DNA of 64,000 nt from Lentzea albidocapillata (GCF_000719115.1 NZ_JOEA01000017.1:62001-126000), one strand, 5' to 3'. Positions 1 to 8,907 are shown, numbered from the stretch's first letter. A program made the numbers and translations. Notes: a model not told the origin generated them from the letters alone.

Positions 1-119
1 AGAAACTCGGCGGCTGTCTGCTCGGTGGAGTAGCGGACAGCGAAATGCTGCACGCGCTGGGACTACCCCGCGAACTTCGCGTGGCCACCGCCATCGCGTG
101 CGGGCACATGATCACCTGA
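1..119 (+). CDS. C-terminal fragment of a nitroreductase-like protein (5' end outside window)
   Basis: An open frame enters from the left edge (first complete codon at base 3) and ends at TGA 117-119, giving 38 residues with no start in view. The tail reads ...LHALGLPRELRVATAIACG..., which resembles the last helix and strand of nitroreductase-fold flavoenzymes, where an LGLP-type motif precedes the final strand. The call rests on this short motif only; another family is possible. It is followed by an 83-base gap before the phospholipase start. Confidence 0.4.
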   Translation, partial: KLGGCLLGGVADSEMLHALGLPRELRVATAIACGHMIT

Positions 120-202
120 CGTTCATCAGATCGTGTCTACCGAGGACAGTCGATCACCCGCTACAACTGGCGAGACCCTGCTCACACTCCGAGGAGCTCG
201 CC

Positions 203-673
203 ATGTCGACGAAATCCCTGCGCTCGGCATTCGTGGGTGCCGCCGCCTCCATCGCCCTGATCTTCACGGGCACCCCGGCGCACGCCGTGGACATCGTCGC
301 GGTCACCGACGACTACCTCTACTCGAAGACCATCAGCCAGTTCACAACAACGCGCGCACAACAGCCCTACGCGGGCCAGCTCGACTGGTCGTCCGACGGC
401 TGTTCGTACTCGCCGGACAACCCCTTCGGCTTCAAGTTCCTGCCCACCTGCCACCGGCACGACTTCGGCTACCGCAACTACAAGCGGCAGGGCCGGTGGA
501 ACGAGACGAACCGCCTGCGCATCGACAACAACTTCAAGTCCGACATGTACAAGCAGTGCGGCTCCAACTGGACCTGCAAGCGCACGGCCGACCTGTACTA
601 CGCGGCGGTGCGTGAGTTCGGCGGCAGCGCGAGCTCCACGGCCACGAGCATCCAGAACGCCGGCCTGAAGTAG
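203..673 (+). CDS. Secreted prokaryotic phospholipase A2 (group XIV-like)
   Basis: The 156-residue protein is predicted to hydrolyse the sn-2 ester of phospholipids outside the cell. Residues 1-28 form a Sec signal peptide ending in AHA. The mature part has the family signature: DGCS near 65-68, NPFGFKF at 73-79 and C83-HRHDFGYRNY, with the catalytic His86-Asp87 pair and cysteines placed for the usual disulfides. The length fits the Streptomyces PLA2 family (about 120-130 mature residues). I chose ATG 203 rather than upstream in-frame starts because GAGGAG at 191-196 lies 6 bases before it and the signal peptide then begins correctly. The gene converges on ftsK with a 1-base gap between stop codons. 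Confidence 0.9.
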   Translation: MSTKSLRSAFVGAAASIALIFTGTPAHAVDIVAVTDDYLYSKTISQFTTTRAQQPYAGQLDWSSDGCSYSPDNPFGFKFLPTCHRHDFGYRNYKRQGRWNETNRLRIDNNFKSDMYKQCGSNWTCKRTADLYYAAVREFGGSASSTATSIQNAGLK

Positions 674-674
674 G

Positions 675-3050
675 TCACTCGTCGTCGGCGGGGCCGCCTC
701 CACGCATCAGGTAGACCACGTTCTCGAGCTCGTCCGGCTTGATCAGCACCTCACGTGCCTTCGAGCCCTCGGACGGGCCGACGACGCCGCGGGTCTCCAG
801 CAGGTCCATGAGGCGCCCCGCCTTCGCGAACCCGACGCGCAGCTTGCGTTGCAGCATCGACGTCGAGCCGAACTGCGACGTCACGATCAGCTCGGTCGCC
901 TGCACCAGCAGTTCCAGGTCGTCGCCGATGTCGGCGTCGACCTCCTTCTTCTCGGTGGCCTTCTGCGCCGTGACGCCGTCGGTGTACTCGGGCTGCGCCT
1001 GGTTCTTGGTGAACTCGACGATCGCCGAGATCTCCTCGTCACCCACGAACGCGCCCTGGACGCGCACCGGTTTCGAGGCGCCCATCGGCAGGTACAGGGC
1101 GTCGCCCATGCCGATCAGCTTCTCCGCGCCGGGCTGGTCCAGGATGACCCGCGAGTCCGTCAGGGACGACGTCGCGAACGCCAGGCGAGACGGCACGTTC
1201 GTCTTGATCAGGCCGGTGACGACGTCGACGGACGGTCGCTGCGTCGCCAGCACGAGGTGGATGCCTGCCGCACGCGCCTTCTGCGTGATGCGGACGATGG
1301 CGTCCTCGACATCGCGTGGCGCGGTCATCATCAGGTCGGCGAGCTCGTCGACGATCGCCATGATGTACGGGTACGGCCGGTAGACGCGCTCGGAGCCGGG
1401 CGGCGCGGTGATCTCGCCGGACTTCACCTTGCGGTTGAAGTCGTCGACGTGGCGCACCCGGTTGACCTGCATGTCCTGGTAGCGCTGCTCCATCTCCTCG
1501 ACGAGCCACGCCAGTGCGGCCGCCGCCTTCTTGGGCTGCGTGATGATCGGCGTGATCAGGTGCGGGATGCCCTCGTACGGCGTCAGCTCGACCATCTTCG
1601 GGTCGATGAGGATCATCCGGACCTCGTCGGGCGTCGCGCGGGACAGCAGCGACACCAGCATCGAGTTCACGAACGACGACTTGCCGGAACCCGTGGAGCC
1701 CGCGACCAGGAGGTGCGGCATCTTCGTCAGGTTCGCGGTGACCATGTGGCCCTCGATGTCCTTGCCGAGGCCGATCACCATCGGGTGCGTGTCCTTGAGC
1801 GTGGACGGCGCGCGCAGCACGTCGCCCAGCCGCACCATCTCGCGGTCGCTGTTCGGGACCTCGATGCCCACGGCCGACTTGCCGGGGATCGGGGCCAGCA
1901 GGCGGACGTTGTCGGTCGCCACGGCGTACGCGATGTTCTTGGTCAGCGCGGTGATCTTCTCGACCTTCACGCCGGGACCGAGCTCGACCTCGTAGCGCGT
2001 GACCGTCGGGCCGCGGGTGAAGCCGGTGACCTGGGCGTCGATCGAGAACTGGTCCAGCACGCCGGAGATCGCCTCGATCATGAGGTCGTTCGCCTTGCTG
2101 CGGGTCTTCGGCGCGTCGCCGTCCTTGAGCACGTCCGGCGGTGGCAGCTGGTACTCGCCCTCGACCGCGCGCACGGCCATCGCCGGAGCGGCGGCCTTCT
2201 TCCCCTTCGCGGGCTTCGGGGCGGGCTCCGCGGGCTCCTCCAGCGGGAGTTCGGCCTGCGGCTCCTCCTCGACGGGCTCGACGGCCTGGCGACGGCGGGA
2301 CGGGCGGCGCAGGCGAACCGGCTTCGGCTCCTCGACCGGCTCTTCCTCGTCCGAGGACTCGTCCTGCGACGACCTGCCGGGGTGCAGCAACGAGCGGATG
2401 CGTTCGGGCGCCTGGCGGATCGGCGTGTGCGTCACGACCAGCAGGCCGTAGCCGAAGATCAGGAACAGCAACGGCCCGGCGACCCACGGCGTCAGGCCCT
2501 GGGCGAGGAACCCTCCGGCCAGGTAGCCCAGCGCACCACCGGCGCTGCGGCGTTCCAGCGGGTCCATCGGCAGGCCGCCGATGAGGTGGAACATGCCGAG
2601 CACGCCGATCATCATCAGCAACGTGCCGATGATCAGCCGCGGCCGCGCGTCGGGCTTCGGGTCGGTGCGCATCAGCGTGACGCCGATGCCGAGCAGCACG
2701 ACCGGCACGATCACCGCCGGGAACCCGACGGAGCTGCGCACGGCGACGTCGACCCACTGACCGACCGGGCCGCCGGCCTGCCACCACACGCCGGCGCCGG
2801 TGATGACCGCGAGAGCGATCAGCAGCAGGCCCAGGCCGTCACGACGGTGTTCGGGATCGAGGTCCTTGGTACGGCTGACAGTGCGCACGAGGCTGCCGAC
2901 GCCACGGCCCAAAGCGCCCCACACGGCACTGATGGCGCCGCCGCTCTTGCGTGGTGCGGGCTTTCTGGACGCGGTGGATCGCGCCCGCGGCTTGGCTGGT
3001 GCTTTGCCGCGTGACGTGGTCTTTCTCGAAGTCCCTGTGCGCCCGGCCAT
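675..3050 (-). CDS. ftsK: DNA translocase FtsK/SpoIIIE
   Basis: A septal ATP-driven motor that pumps chromosomal DNA during division or sporulation septation. The 791-residue protein begins with a Lys/Arg-rich cytoplasmic tail (1-35). Hydrophobic membrane segments follow at about 71-93, 107-127, 138-160 and 172-207, then an acidic Pro/Glu-rich linker (230-290). The RecA-like motor carries Walker A GSTGSGKS at 451-458 and a Walker B region IVDELADLMM near 560-570. A C-terminal winged-helix gamma domain (about 715-785) should read the orienting DNA sequences. Full length for the family. It faces the plsC-like gene divergently across 119 bases that must hold both promoters. Confidence 0.97.
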   Translation of the reverse strand: MAGRTGTSRKTTSRGKAPAKPRARSTASRKPAPRKSGGAISAVWGALGRGVGSLVRTVSRTKDLDPEHRRDGLGLLLIALAVITGAGVWWQAGGPVGQWVDVAVRSSVGFPAVIVPVVLLGIGVTLMRTDPKPDARPRLIIGTLLMMIGVLGMFHLIGGLPMDPLERRSAGGALGYLAGGFLAQGLTPWVAGPLLFLIFGYGLLVVTHTPIRQAPERIRSLLHPGRSSQDESSDEEEPVEEPKPVRLRRPSRRRQAVEPVEEEPQAELPLEEPAEPAPKPAKGKKAAAPAMAVRAVEGEYQLPPPDVLKDGDAPKTRSKANDLMIEAISGVLDQFSIDAQVTGFTRGPTVTRYEVELGPGVKVEKITALTKNIAYAVATDNVRLLAPIPGKSAVGIEVPNSDREMVRLGDVLRAPSTLKDTHPMVIGLGKDIEGHMVTANLTKMPHLLVAGSTGSGKSSFVNSMLVSLLSRATPDEVRMILIDPKMVELTPYEGIPHLITPIITQPKKAAAALAWLVEEMEQRYQDMQVNRVRHVDDFNRKVKSGEITAPPGSERVYRPYPYIMAIVDELADLMMTAPRDVEDAIVRITQKARAAGIHLVLATQRPSVDVVTGLIKTNVPSRLAFATSSLTDSRVILDQPGAEKLIGMGDALYLPMGASKPVRVQGAFVGDEEISAIVEFTKNQAQPEYTDGVTAQKATEKKEVDADIGDDLELLVQATELIVTSQFGSTSMLQRKLRVGFAKAGRLMDLLETRGVVGPSEGSKAREVLIKPDELENVVYLMRGGGPADDE

Positions 3051-3169
3051 GTGTATAAGGTAGTCCCTCGCGTCTCACCAGCCCCGTTTGCAACTGGGAC
3101 GCGTGCGAAACCTCATGGTTCCCCTGGAACCCCCACGGTGTCGTTCCGACACGCCGTACGCTGCCCCGC

Positions 3170-3943
3170 GTGTCCACACCGCTTTTCTGGCGCGTGCTCA
3201 TGGTGGTCGACCGGGGCCTGATCGCGCTGACTGGCAAGCTCGAGGTATCGGGCGACATCCCGCCGGAGCTGCTCGGCAAGCCGTTGCTGCTCGCCTCCAA
3301 CCACATCGGCAACCTCGACCCGATGGTGCTCATCGCGGCCTGCCGCAAGATGGGCGTCAACCCGCGCTTCATGCTCGCGGGTGGTCTGCTCGACGCGCCG
3401 ATCATGGGTCCGGCCCTGAAGGCCTGCGGCCACCTGCGCGTCGACCGGCGGTCGGCGAACGCGGGCGAGGCGATGCACCGCGCCGTCGAGGCGTTGCAGA
3501 AGGGCGGCGACCCGATCGCCGTCTACCCGGAGGGCAAGATCAGCCTCGACCCCGGCCTGTGGCCGGAGCGCGGCAAGACCGGTGTCGCCCGCATGGCTTT
3601 GGGCGGCGGCATTCCGGTGATCCCCATCAGCCAGTGGGGCGCGCACGAGGCCGTGTACTGGGGCAACCTGAGCGTCGGCGGCTGGAAGGACTTCCTGCCG
3701 TACCTGACGTCGTGGCTGCGCGCGGTGCGCAAGCGGCCGACGTTCAAGGTCCACTTCGGCAAGCCGGTGGAGCTGTCCGACCTGAAGGCCGAGACGATGG
3801 GCGACGCCCGGCGCGCCCACGAGCGGATCATGATCGCGATCACCGAGGGCTTGGCGCCGTTGCGTCTCGACGAGCCGGACCTGCCGCGCTTCCACGACCC
3901 GACGCGGCCGACGACCGGCGCCTCGCCCTGGCGGCCCGCCTGA
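3170..3943 (+). CDS. 1-acyl-sn-glycerol-3-phosphate acyltransferase family protein (PlsC-like)
   Basis: Predicted membrane-associated acyltransferase of phospholipid or lipid biosynthesis (257 aa). It has the acyltransferase block 1 motif NHIGNLDP with catalytic H45-X4-D50, and the block 3 substrate motif as YPEGKIS near 119-125 (PEGTRS in many relatives). The start is GTG 3170; no strong Shine-Dalgarno is visible, so a leaderless or weakly led start is possible. Its last 104 bases overlap the 3' end of the convergent membrane-protein gene. The exact acyl acceptor cannot be read from sequence. Confidence 0.88.
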   Translation: MSTPLFWRVLMVVDRGLIALTGKLEVSGDIPPELLGKPLLLASNHIGNLDPMVLIAACRKMGVNPRFMLAGGLLDAPIMGPALKACGHLRVDRRSANAGEAMHRAVEALQKGGDPIAVYPEGKISLDPGLWPERGKTGVARMALGGGIPVIPISQWGAHEAVYWGNLSVGGWKDFLPYLTSWLRAVRKRPTFKVHFGKPVELSDLKAETMGDARRAHERIMIAITEGLAPLRLDEPDLPRFHDPTRPTTGASPWRPA

Positions 3944-4520
3944 TCGAGTAGCCGATCACCGTGATCAGCATGAGCAACGGCATCGGGTTGCCCATCCACA
4001 GGCTGATCGCGAAGTCGATCACGGGGATGATCAGCGCCACGACGAACGTGGCCGTGCTGGCCGTGGGCAGCTTGACCTTCGAGTCAGCCCACGGCGTGCG
4101 GCGCCACGGTTTCGCGACGCTGAGCCACGCCTGGAACGCGATCGCGCCGATCATGAGCGACGTGCCGACGGGCATCCACGCGGTCACGTGCCCGTTCACG
4201 GCCTCCTGGAGGTTGCCGCTCAGGATGAAGATGCCGATGTAGAGCTGGCTGACCGTGATCACGAACTTCGCGAGCACCCACCAGTGCCGGAAATAGCCCC
4301 ACGGCGTGGTGGCGCTGAGCATGAACCCGCTGAACGCACTGGTATTGGCCATGATCGCGAGCACCTCGTGGTCGAGGTAGCGCGCCATCCTGAACGCATC
4401 GAGGTCGCCCGTCTTCATGCCGTAGAGCACGAGGGCGAGCAACGCCACGGCCTGGCTGAGCCAGCCCACGGACGTGACGACGTGCAGCCACACCAACAGG
4501 GTCCGAGCGCGCTTCTGCAT
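3840..4520 (-). CDS. Integral membrane protein, unknown function
   Basis: A 226-residue protein with about five hydrophobic helices (roughly 7-35, 55-75, 82-104, 115-135, 155-195) and a basic Arg/Ala/Ser-rich tail of about 35 residues. No enzyme motif is visible. The fold resembles small actinobacterial multi-helix proteins of the DUF2269 kind, but I do not assign a family. The low-complexity tail is the part that overlaps the convergent acyltransferase gene by 104 bases, so the true stop is as given only if the frame is intact. It lies 48 bases downstream of the SARP gene on the same strand. Confidence 0.7.
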   Translation of the reverse strand: MQKRARTLLVWLHVVTSVGWLSQAVALLALVLYGMKTGDLDAFRMARYLDHEVLAIMANTSAFSGFMLSATTPWGYFRHWWVLAKFVITVSQLYIGIFILSGNLQEAVNGHVTAWMPVGTSLMIGAIAFQAWLSVAKPWRRTPWADSKVKLPTASTATFVVALIIPVIDFAISLWMGNPMPLLMLITVIGYSIRRAARARRRSSAASGRGSAAGPARRDATAPSPR

Positions 4521-4527
4521 GACATGT

Positions 4528-4579
4528 AGCTTGCCTACGCATCAAGCCGCGCACATCAGGGATTTCCCTTAGGCAAGCT
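4528..4579 (-). repeat. 10-bp inverted repeat spanning the SARP stop codon and the leader of the membrane-protein gene
   Basis: AGCTTGCCTA (4528-4537) and its exact complement TAGGCAAGCT (4570-4579) are separated by 32 bases; the right arm includes the SARP stop codon. On the minus-strand transcript it could fold into a long-loop hairpin between the two genes. There is no T-run, so it is a weak terminator candidate; a protein-binding site is the alternative. Confidence 0.35.
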
Positions 4580-7373
4580 CGTGCAGCCTCGCGTGGATCT
4601 CCGGCGTGAGCGGGTGGTCGTAGTCCTCGTAGATCGTCAGCGCTTCCAGCAGGTGCGTCCGCGCCACGTCGGGCTGCCCCGCGCTCGTCTCCCCCAGGCC
4701 GTGCAACGCCTCCGCGAGACTCTTGCGGTCACCGAGCACCCGCAGGAACTCGATCGCGTGCCGGAACGAGTCGCGCGCCTCGACCCGGCTGCCCAGCTTC
4801 GACTGCGCCCAGCCGATGCTGACCAGCGCCATCGCCTTGCCGTGCACGGCGTCGTGCGAGTCCATCAGCTCGAACGCCGTCCGCGCCGACGCCAGCGACG
4901 CCTCGAACTGGCCCGCGGAACGCAGGATGTCGCTCAGGAACAACCTCGTGCCGCCCTCGCCGAACCAAGAGCCGACCTCGGCGTGCCTCCTCAGCGCCTC
5001 GCCGAACCTGTCGACGGCGAGGTCGAACTGGCGCAGGCCGCCGTACGCCATGCCCAGGCCCGTGAGGCTCCACGCGGCACCGACGGCGTCACCGATCTCG
5101 TGCCGGATGGCGAGCGCGCGGTCGAAGAGTTCCAGCGCGTCCGCGAAACGCTGCCCGCGGAACGCCGACAGCCCCTGGCCGTGCACCGCCCACGCACGGG
5201 CCGCCTGGTTGCCATCACGGGTCGCGGCGCGTTCGGCGACGCGGTACGTGCGCGTCCACTCGTCCAGCGCGCTCGACACGATGAAGTAGTTCCACAGCGC
5301 CACCGGGATCTGCCACGCCGTCGGCGAATGCTGTTCCTCGGCGAGTCTCGCCACCGCCAGCAGGTTCGAGGACTCCGTGCGGCACCAGGTGAAGGCGTCG
5401 TCGTGCGAGGTGAAGTCCTGAGTGGACAGTGGCGGCAGCAGGAACGCCGGGTGGTCCGGCGGCGCAATGACGGTGCCGGCGGCGTTCGCGGTGTCGAAGT
5501 ACCAGCCCAGCAGCCGTGCCACGGCCTCGTCGCGGCCGCCGGACGACTCCTCGGTGGCGCTGAGTTCGGTGGCGTACAGGCGAAGCAGGTCGTGCATCCG
5601 GAACCGGCCGCGCGCGACCTCCTCCACCATGTGCCCGCCCGCCAGCACGTCCAGCAACGTCCTCGCCCGCGACACCGGCACGCCCGCGAGCGCCGCCACG
5701 GCGTTCAGGCTGATCTCGGCGCCGGGATGCAGGCCGATCAGCCGGAACGTCCTGGCCGCGTCGGGTTTCAGGGCCAGGTACGACCACGAGAAGGCGGCAC
5801 GCACGGCAGTGTCCTCGTCGTCGCCCGTGGCCAGCACGTTCAGCCGGTCGTGCTCGTCGGCGAGATCGCTCGCGAGGTCGGCCAGCGTCAGGTGCGGCCG
5901 CGTCACCACGCGTTCGGCCGCGATCCGCACCGCCAGCGGCAGGTGCCCGCACAGTTCGACGAGCTTCGCGGCGGCAGCGGGTTCGGCGGCGACCCGGTCC
6001 GACCCCACCGCGGACGTCAGCAGCGCCAGGCCCTCGTCGCGGGTGAGGGTCGACAACGTCATCGAGTGCGCGCCGTCGCGGGCGACGAGCCCGCCTAGGT
6101 GGTTGCGGGACGTCACGAGCACCATCGACGTCGACCGGCCCGGCAGCAGCGGACGGACCTGCTCGGCCAGCCGCGCGTTGTCGAGCAGCACCAGAACCCG
6201 TTTGCCCGCGAGGACACTGCGGTACAGCGCGGACTTCGCGGGCACGTCCTCCGGGATGCGTTCGGCCGGCACGCCGAGGCTCTGCAACAGCTGGTGCAAC
6301 GCGGCGCCGGGCTGCACGGGCGGCGCCGACGAGTCGAACCCGCGCAGGTCGACGTGCAGCTGACCGTCCGGGAACCGCGAGGCCACCTGGTGCGCGAACC
6401 GCACGGCCAGCGCCGTCTTGCCGACGCCGCCGGTGCCGGTGATCGCGACGAGCACCGGCGAGTGGTCGTGCGGGACGACCTCGGCGAGCTTGGCCAGTTC
6501 CTTCTCGCGGCCGGTGAAGTCGCGGATCTCGTGCGGCAACTGGACGGGCACCAGCGCGGGCGCCACCGGTTCGGGCTGTGGGTCGGGACGGCCGACGAGC
6601 AACTGTTCGTGTAACTGACGCAGTTCGGGACCGGGCTCGATGCCGAGCTCATCGATCAGCAGCCGGCGCAGGTCCGTGTAGACGGCCAGCGCCTCCGCCT
6701 GCCTGCCGCTGCGATACAGCGCGGACATCAGCAGACCGTGCAGCCTCTCGCGCAACGGGTGCGCGGTGACCAGCGTCGTCAGCTCTGCCGCCACCTCGGT
6801 CTCACGCCCGACCGTCAACAGCAGCGCTGCACGCTGCTCCACGGCCGTGAGCCGCAGCTCGGCCAGACGCGCGCGCTCCACCGCCGCGAACGGACCCGGC
6901 ACACCGTCCAGTGCGATCCCCCGCCACAGCCCCAGCGCTGCGTCGAAGGCGGCGACGGCCTCGGCCGGCTTGTCCCGCAGCCGCCCGGCCTCGTCCAGGT
7001 GGGAGCGGAACACGGCGGCGTCGGAACTGCCGGATGGGAGCCTCAGCAAGTATCCAGCGTCCGTGGAGAGCAGCACGGCACTCGGCGCCCGCGACGCCCT
7101 GTCCGGCTCGAACAGCCTGCGCAGCCCGGCGACGTAGGTGTGGATGCCGTTGTCGGCGCTGGCGGGCGGATCGTCACCCCACACGGCGTCGATGAGTTCA
7201 CTGCGCGACACAACGTGGTTGGCGCGCAACGCGAGCACGGCGAGAACAGCCCTCTGCCGCGGCGGACCGAGCGTGAGCTCCTCGCCGTCCACCGTGGCCG
7301 CGAGCGCGCCCAGCAAGCTGACGCGCAACTCGTTCTGCACCCGTGTTCTCACTTCGTCGCTGTCCGCGTTCAT
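4569..7373 (-). CDS. AfsR-type SARP regulator (BTAD + NB-ARC + TPR)
   Basis: A 934-residue pathway-type activator. It has an OmpR-like winged helix (about 15-95), a bacterial transcriptional activation domain (about 105-255, ending in the DELGIEPGPELRQLH motif typical of SARPs), an NB-ARC ATPase with P-loop GTGGVGKT at 313-320, and C-terminal TPR-like repeats (about 660-934). This is the large AfsR architecture rather than the small ActII-ORF4 form; in that family ATP binding tunes DNA binding. It is divergent from a methyltransferase gene, and the 105-base gap holds 11-bp-phased heptamer repeats suited to SARP binding. No antibiotic cluster is in view, so its regulon is unknown. Confidence 0.93.
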   Translation of the reverse strand: MNADSDEVRTRVQNELRVSLLGALAATVDGEELTLGPPRQRAVLAVLALRANHVVSRSELIDAVWGDDPPASADNGIHTYVAGLRRLFEPDRASRAPSAVLLSTDAGYLLRLPSGSSDAAVFRSHLDEAGRLRDKPAEAVAAFDAALGLWRGIALDGVPGPFAAVERARLAELRLTAVEQRAALLLTVGRETEVAAELTTLVTAHPLRERLHGLLMSALYRSGRQAEALAVYTDLRRLLIDELGIEPGPELRQLHEQLLVGRPDPQPEPVAPALVPVQLPHEIRDFTGREKELAKLAEVVPHDHSPVLVAITGTGGVGKTALAVRFAHQVASRFPDGQLHVDLRGFDSSAPPVQPGAALHQLLQSLGVPAERIPEDVPAKSALYRSVLAGKRVLVLLDNARLAEQVRPLLPGRSTSMVLVTSRNHLGGLVARDGAHSMTLSTLTRDEGLALLTSAVGSDRVAAEPAAAAKLVELCGHLPLAVRIAAERVVTRPHLTLADLASDLADEHDRLNVLATGDDEDTAVRAAFSWSYLALKPDAARTFRLIGLHPGAEISLNAVAALAGVPVSRARTLLDVLAGGHMVEEVARGRFRMHDLLRLYATELSATEESSGGRDEAVARLLGWYFDTANAAGTVIAPPDHPAFLLPPLSTQDFTSHDDAFTWCRTESSNLLAVARLAEEQHSPTAWQIPVALWNYFIVSSALDEWTRTYRVAERAATRDGNQAARAWAVHGQGLSAFRGQRFADALELFDRALAIRHEIGDAVGAAWSLTGLGMAYGGLRQFDLAVDRFGEALRRHAEVGSWFGEGGTRLFLSDILRSAGQFEASLASARTAFELMDSHDAVHGKAMALVSIGWAQSKLGSRVEARDSFRHAIEFLRVLGDRKSLAEALHGLGETSAGQPDVARTHLLEALTIYEDYDHPLTPEIHARLHELA

Positions 7374-7386
7374 CTAGCAACCTACC

Positions 7387-7426
7387 GTCAGTTTTCGTCC
7401 AGAAGCCATCCAGAAGGCATGCAGAG
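7387..7426 (+). promoter_or_regulatory. Candidate SARP operator: heptamer direct repeats with 11-bp period
   Basis: TCCAGAA occurs at 7398-7404 and again at 7409-7415, followed by TGCAGAG at 7420-7426 and preceded by GTCAGTT at 7387-7393. All four share a CAG core in register, with 4-base spacers, giving an exact 11-bp period. Known SARP operators are heptameric direct repeats with this same spacing. A poor -10-like CACACT lies 8 bases downstream (7435-7440), the distance seen at SARP-activated promoters. It probably serves the methyltransferase gene, the SARP gene, or both. Confidence 0.6.
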
Positions 7427-7478
7427 AGGTTCTCCACACTTCACTCAGGTGGATTGGGTCGAAATGAGGGGCGGGAAC

Positions 7479-8093
7479 ATGAACGCGGCCGAGGTATTCG
7501 ACACGCTCGGACTGGAGTACCAACGCGCTTGGTCGCACCAGCCCGCACTGCACGGCACCCTCGCCTGGTTCGCCGCGACACAGCCCTCGGGCTCGCGCGT
7601 GCTGGACATCGGCTGCGGCACGGGCGTTCCCGTGGCAAGCACCCTGGCAGGCGCGGGCATGAAGGTCACCGGCCTCGACGTCTCCCCGGTCATGGTCGAC
7701 ATCGCGTCGGCCCAGGTCCCCGACGCCACCTTTCACAAGATCGACATCCGCGACTTCGAGTCACCTCCCGGCTCGTGGGACGTCATCTGCGCCGTCTTCT
7801 CGCTGCTGCAGATGACCCAGGCCGAGATCATCCGGACCCTCGGCCAGATCTCGGCGTGGCTGCGGCCCGGCGGTCACTTCTTCCTCGCCACCGTGGCCGT
7901 CGACGTCGAACAGGTCACTCTGCCCTGGATGGGCCAGGAGATCGAGGTGTCGTCGTTCTCCGAGGAGAACTTCGAGGCGCACCTGGCCGAGGTCGGCCTG
8001 CGGGTCGTGCGCCGGAGCCGGCCGGTCTTCACCCCGTCCTACCCCGGCGCCATGCCCGAGGAGTCGCTGCACCTGGTGTGCCAGCGCCCCTAG
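7479..8093 (+). CDS. Class I SAM-dependent methyltransferase
   Basis: A 204-residue Rossmann-fold methyltransferase. Motif I VLDIGCGTGVPVAS lies near 41-54, an acidic residue in the GLDVSP strand binds the SAM ribose, and a PGSWDVICAVFSLLQM segment matches motif IV/post-IV. The substrate is unknown. I chose ATG 7479 because GAGGGG at 7466-7471 lies 7 bases upstream; ATG 7464 has no such signal. The gene is divergent from the SARP gene over phased repeats, so it is a likely target. It ends 2 bases before the stop of the convergent atpB homologue. Confidence 0.88.
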   Translation: MNAAEVFDTLGLEYQRAWSHQPALHGTLAWFAATQPSGSRVLDIGCGTGVPVASTLAGAGMKVTGLDVSPVMVDIASAQVPDATFHKIDIRDFESPPGSWDVICAVFSLLQMTQAEIIRTLGQISAWLRPGGHFFLATVAVDVEQVTLPWMGQEIEVSSFSEENFEAHLAEVGLRVVRRSRPVFTPSYPGAMPEESLHLVCQRP

Positions 8094-8095
8094 GT

Positions 8096-8899
8096 CTAGT
8101 GCTGCTCGGCCAGTGCGCGGCCGATGAAGTGCGCCGACAGCAGGGCGAAGATGTACGCCTGCAGGACCTGCACCAGCGCTTCGAGGAAGAACAGCGCGAT
8201 GGCGAGCGCGAAGCCCAGCAACGACACCGGTTTGAGGTAGATCGGCGCGTTGAACAGGAGGAACTCGCTGCCGAGTGTGAACACCAGGATCAGCAGGTGC
8301 CCGGCGAACATCGCCGCGAACACCCGGATCGCGAGGTTCACCGGGTCGAAGAAGAACTTGAGGATGACCTCGGTCGGGATCAGCAGACCCCACAGCACCG
8401 GCTTCGGCACGTCCTTGATGATGAACTGGTTGCGCAGGTAGCCCCTGAGGCCGAACTTGCGGATGCCCACGTAGTGATACAGCGGGAAGATGATCAGCAG
8501 CGCGACGGCCGCCGGGAACCCGCTGTGCGTGAACGTCGGGAACTGGATGAACGGAATCAACCCGTAAACGTTGTTCACCAGCACGAAGCAGAAGATGCTG
8601 ACGATCAGCGGCACGTACGGCGCGAATTCCTTGGCGCCGATCTGCTCACGCGCGAGTGTGTTGCGGCCGAAGTCGTAGACCGATTCGGCGGCGAACTGCC
8701 AGCGGGTCGGAATGAGCTTCATGCTCCTGGTCGTGACCAGGAAGAACGTCAGGATGATCACCACCGACAGCACCAGCAGGGCCTGCGGTTTGGTCACCGA
8801 GAAGTCGAACGGCAGGCCCAGCGGCTCGTGCCAGGTGAACATCGGTGGGAGAAGAATGTCGTCTTTGCCCGGTGGGCTGAAAACGTCATTACCGGCCAT
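8096..8899 (-). CDS. atpB: Orphan F0 ATP synthase subunit a homologue (AtpB)
   Basis: A 267-residue integral membrane protein matching subunit a, which forms the proton half-channels beside the c-ring. Family features are FVLVNNVYGLIPF, PTEVILKFF and the key helix LAIRVFAAMFAGHLL, which keeps the essential arginine (about R192) but has Ala-Ala where many homologues have Gly-Asn. No atpI, E, F, H, A, G, D or C gene is adjacent: the next gene downstream is a convergent methyltransferase and the next upstream is rnj. It is therefore probably a second or relocated copy. The start at 8899 is supported by a GAGGGGG Shine-Dalgarno 8 bases upstream; ATG 8920 is an alternative 7 codons earlier. The ribosome site lies inside a strong hairpin. 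Confidence 0.85.
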   Translation of the reverse strand: MAGNDVFSPPGKDDILLPPMFTWHEPLGLPFDFSVTKPQALLVLSVVIILTFFLVTTRSMKLIPTRWQFAAESVYDFGRNTLAREQIGAKEFAPYVPLIVSIFCFVLVNNVYGLIPFIQFPTFTHSGFPAAVALLIIFPLYHYVGIRKFGLRGYLRNQFIIKDVPKPVLWGLLIPTEVILKFFFDPVNLAIRVFAAMFAGHLLILVFTLGSEFLLFNAPIYLKPVSLLGFALAIALFFLEALVQVLQAYIFALLSAHFIGRALAEQH

Positions 8900-8907
8900 T
8901 GGGCGAA

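Noticed and set aside
849..3014. Long plus-strand open frame (about 720 codons) opposite ftsK
   Set aside because: Arg/His/Asp-rich shadow of the ftsK reading; high-GC third positions keep antisense frames open. No homologous protein pattern is visible.
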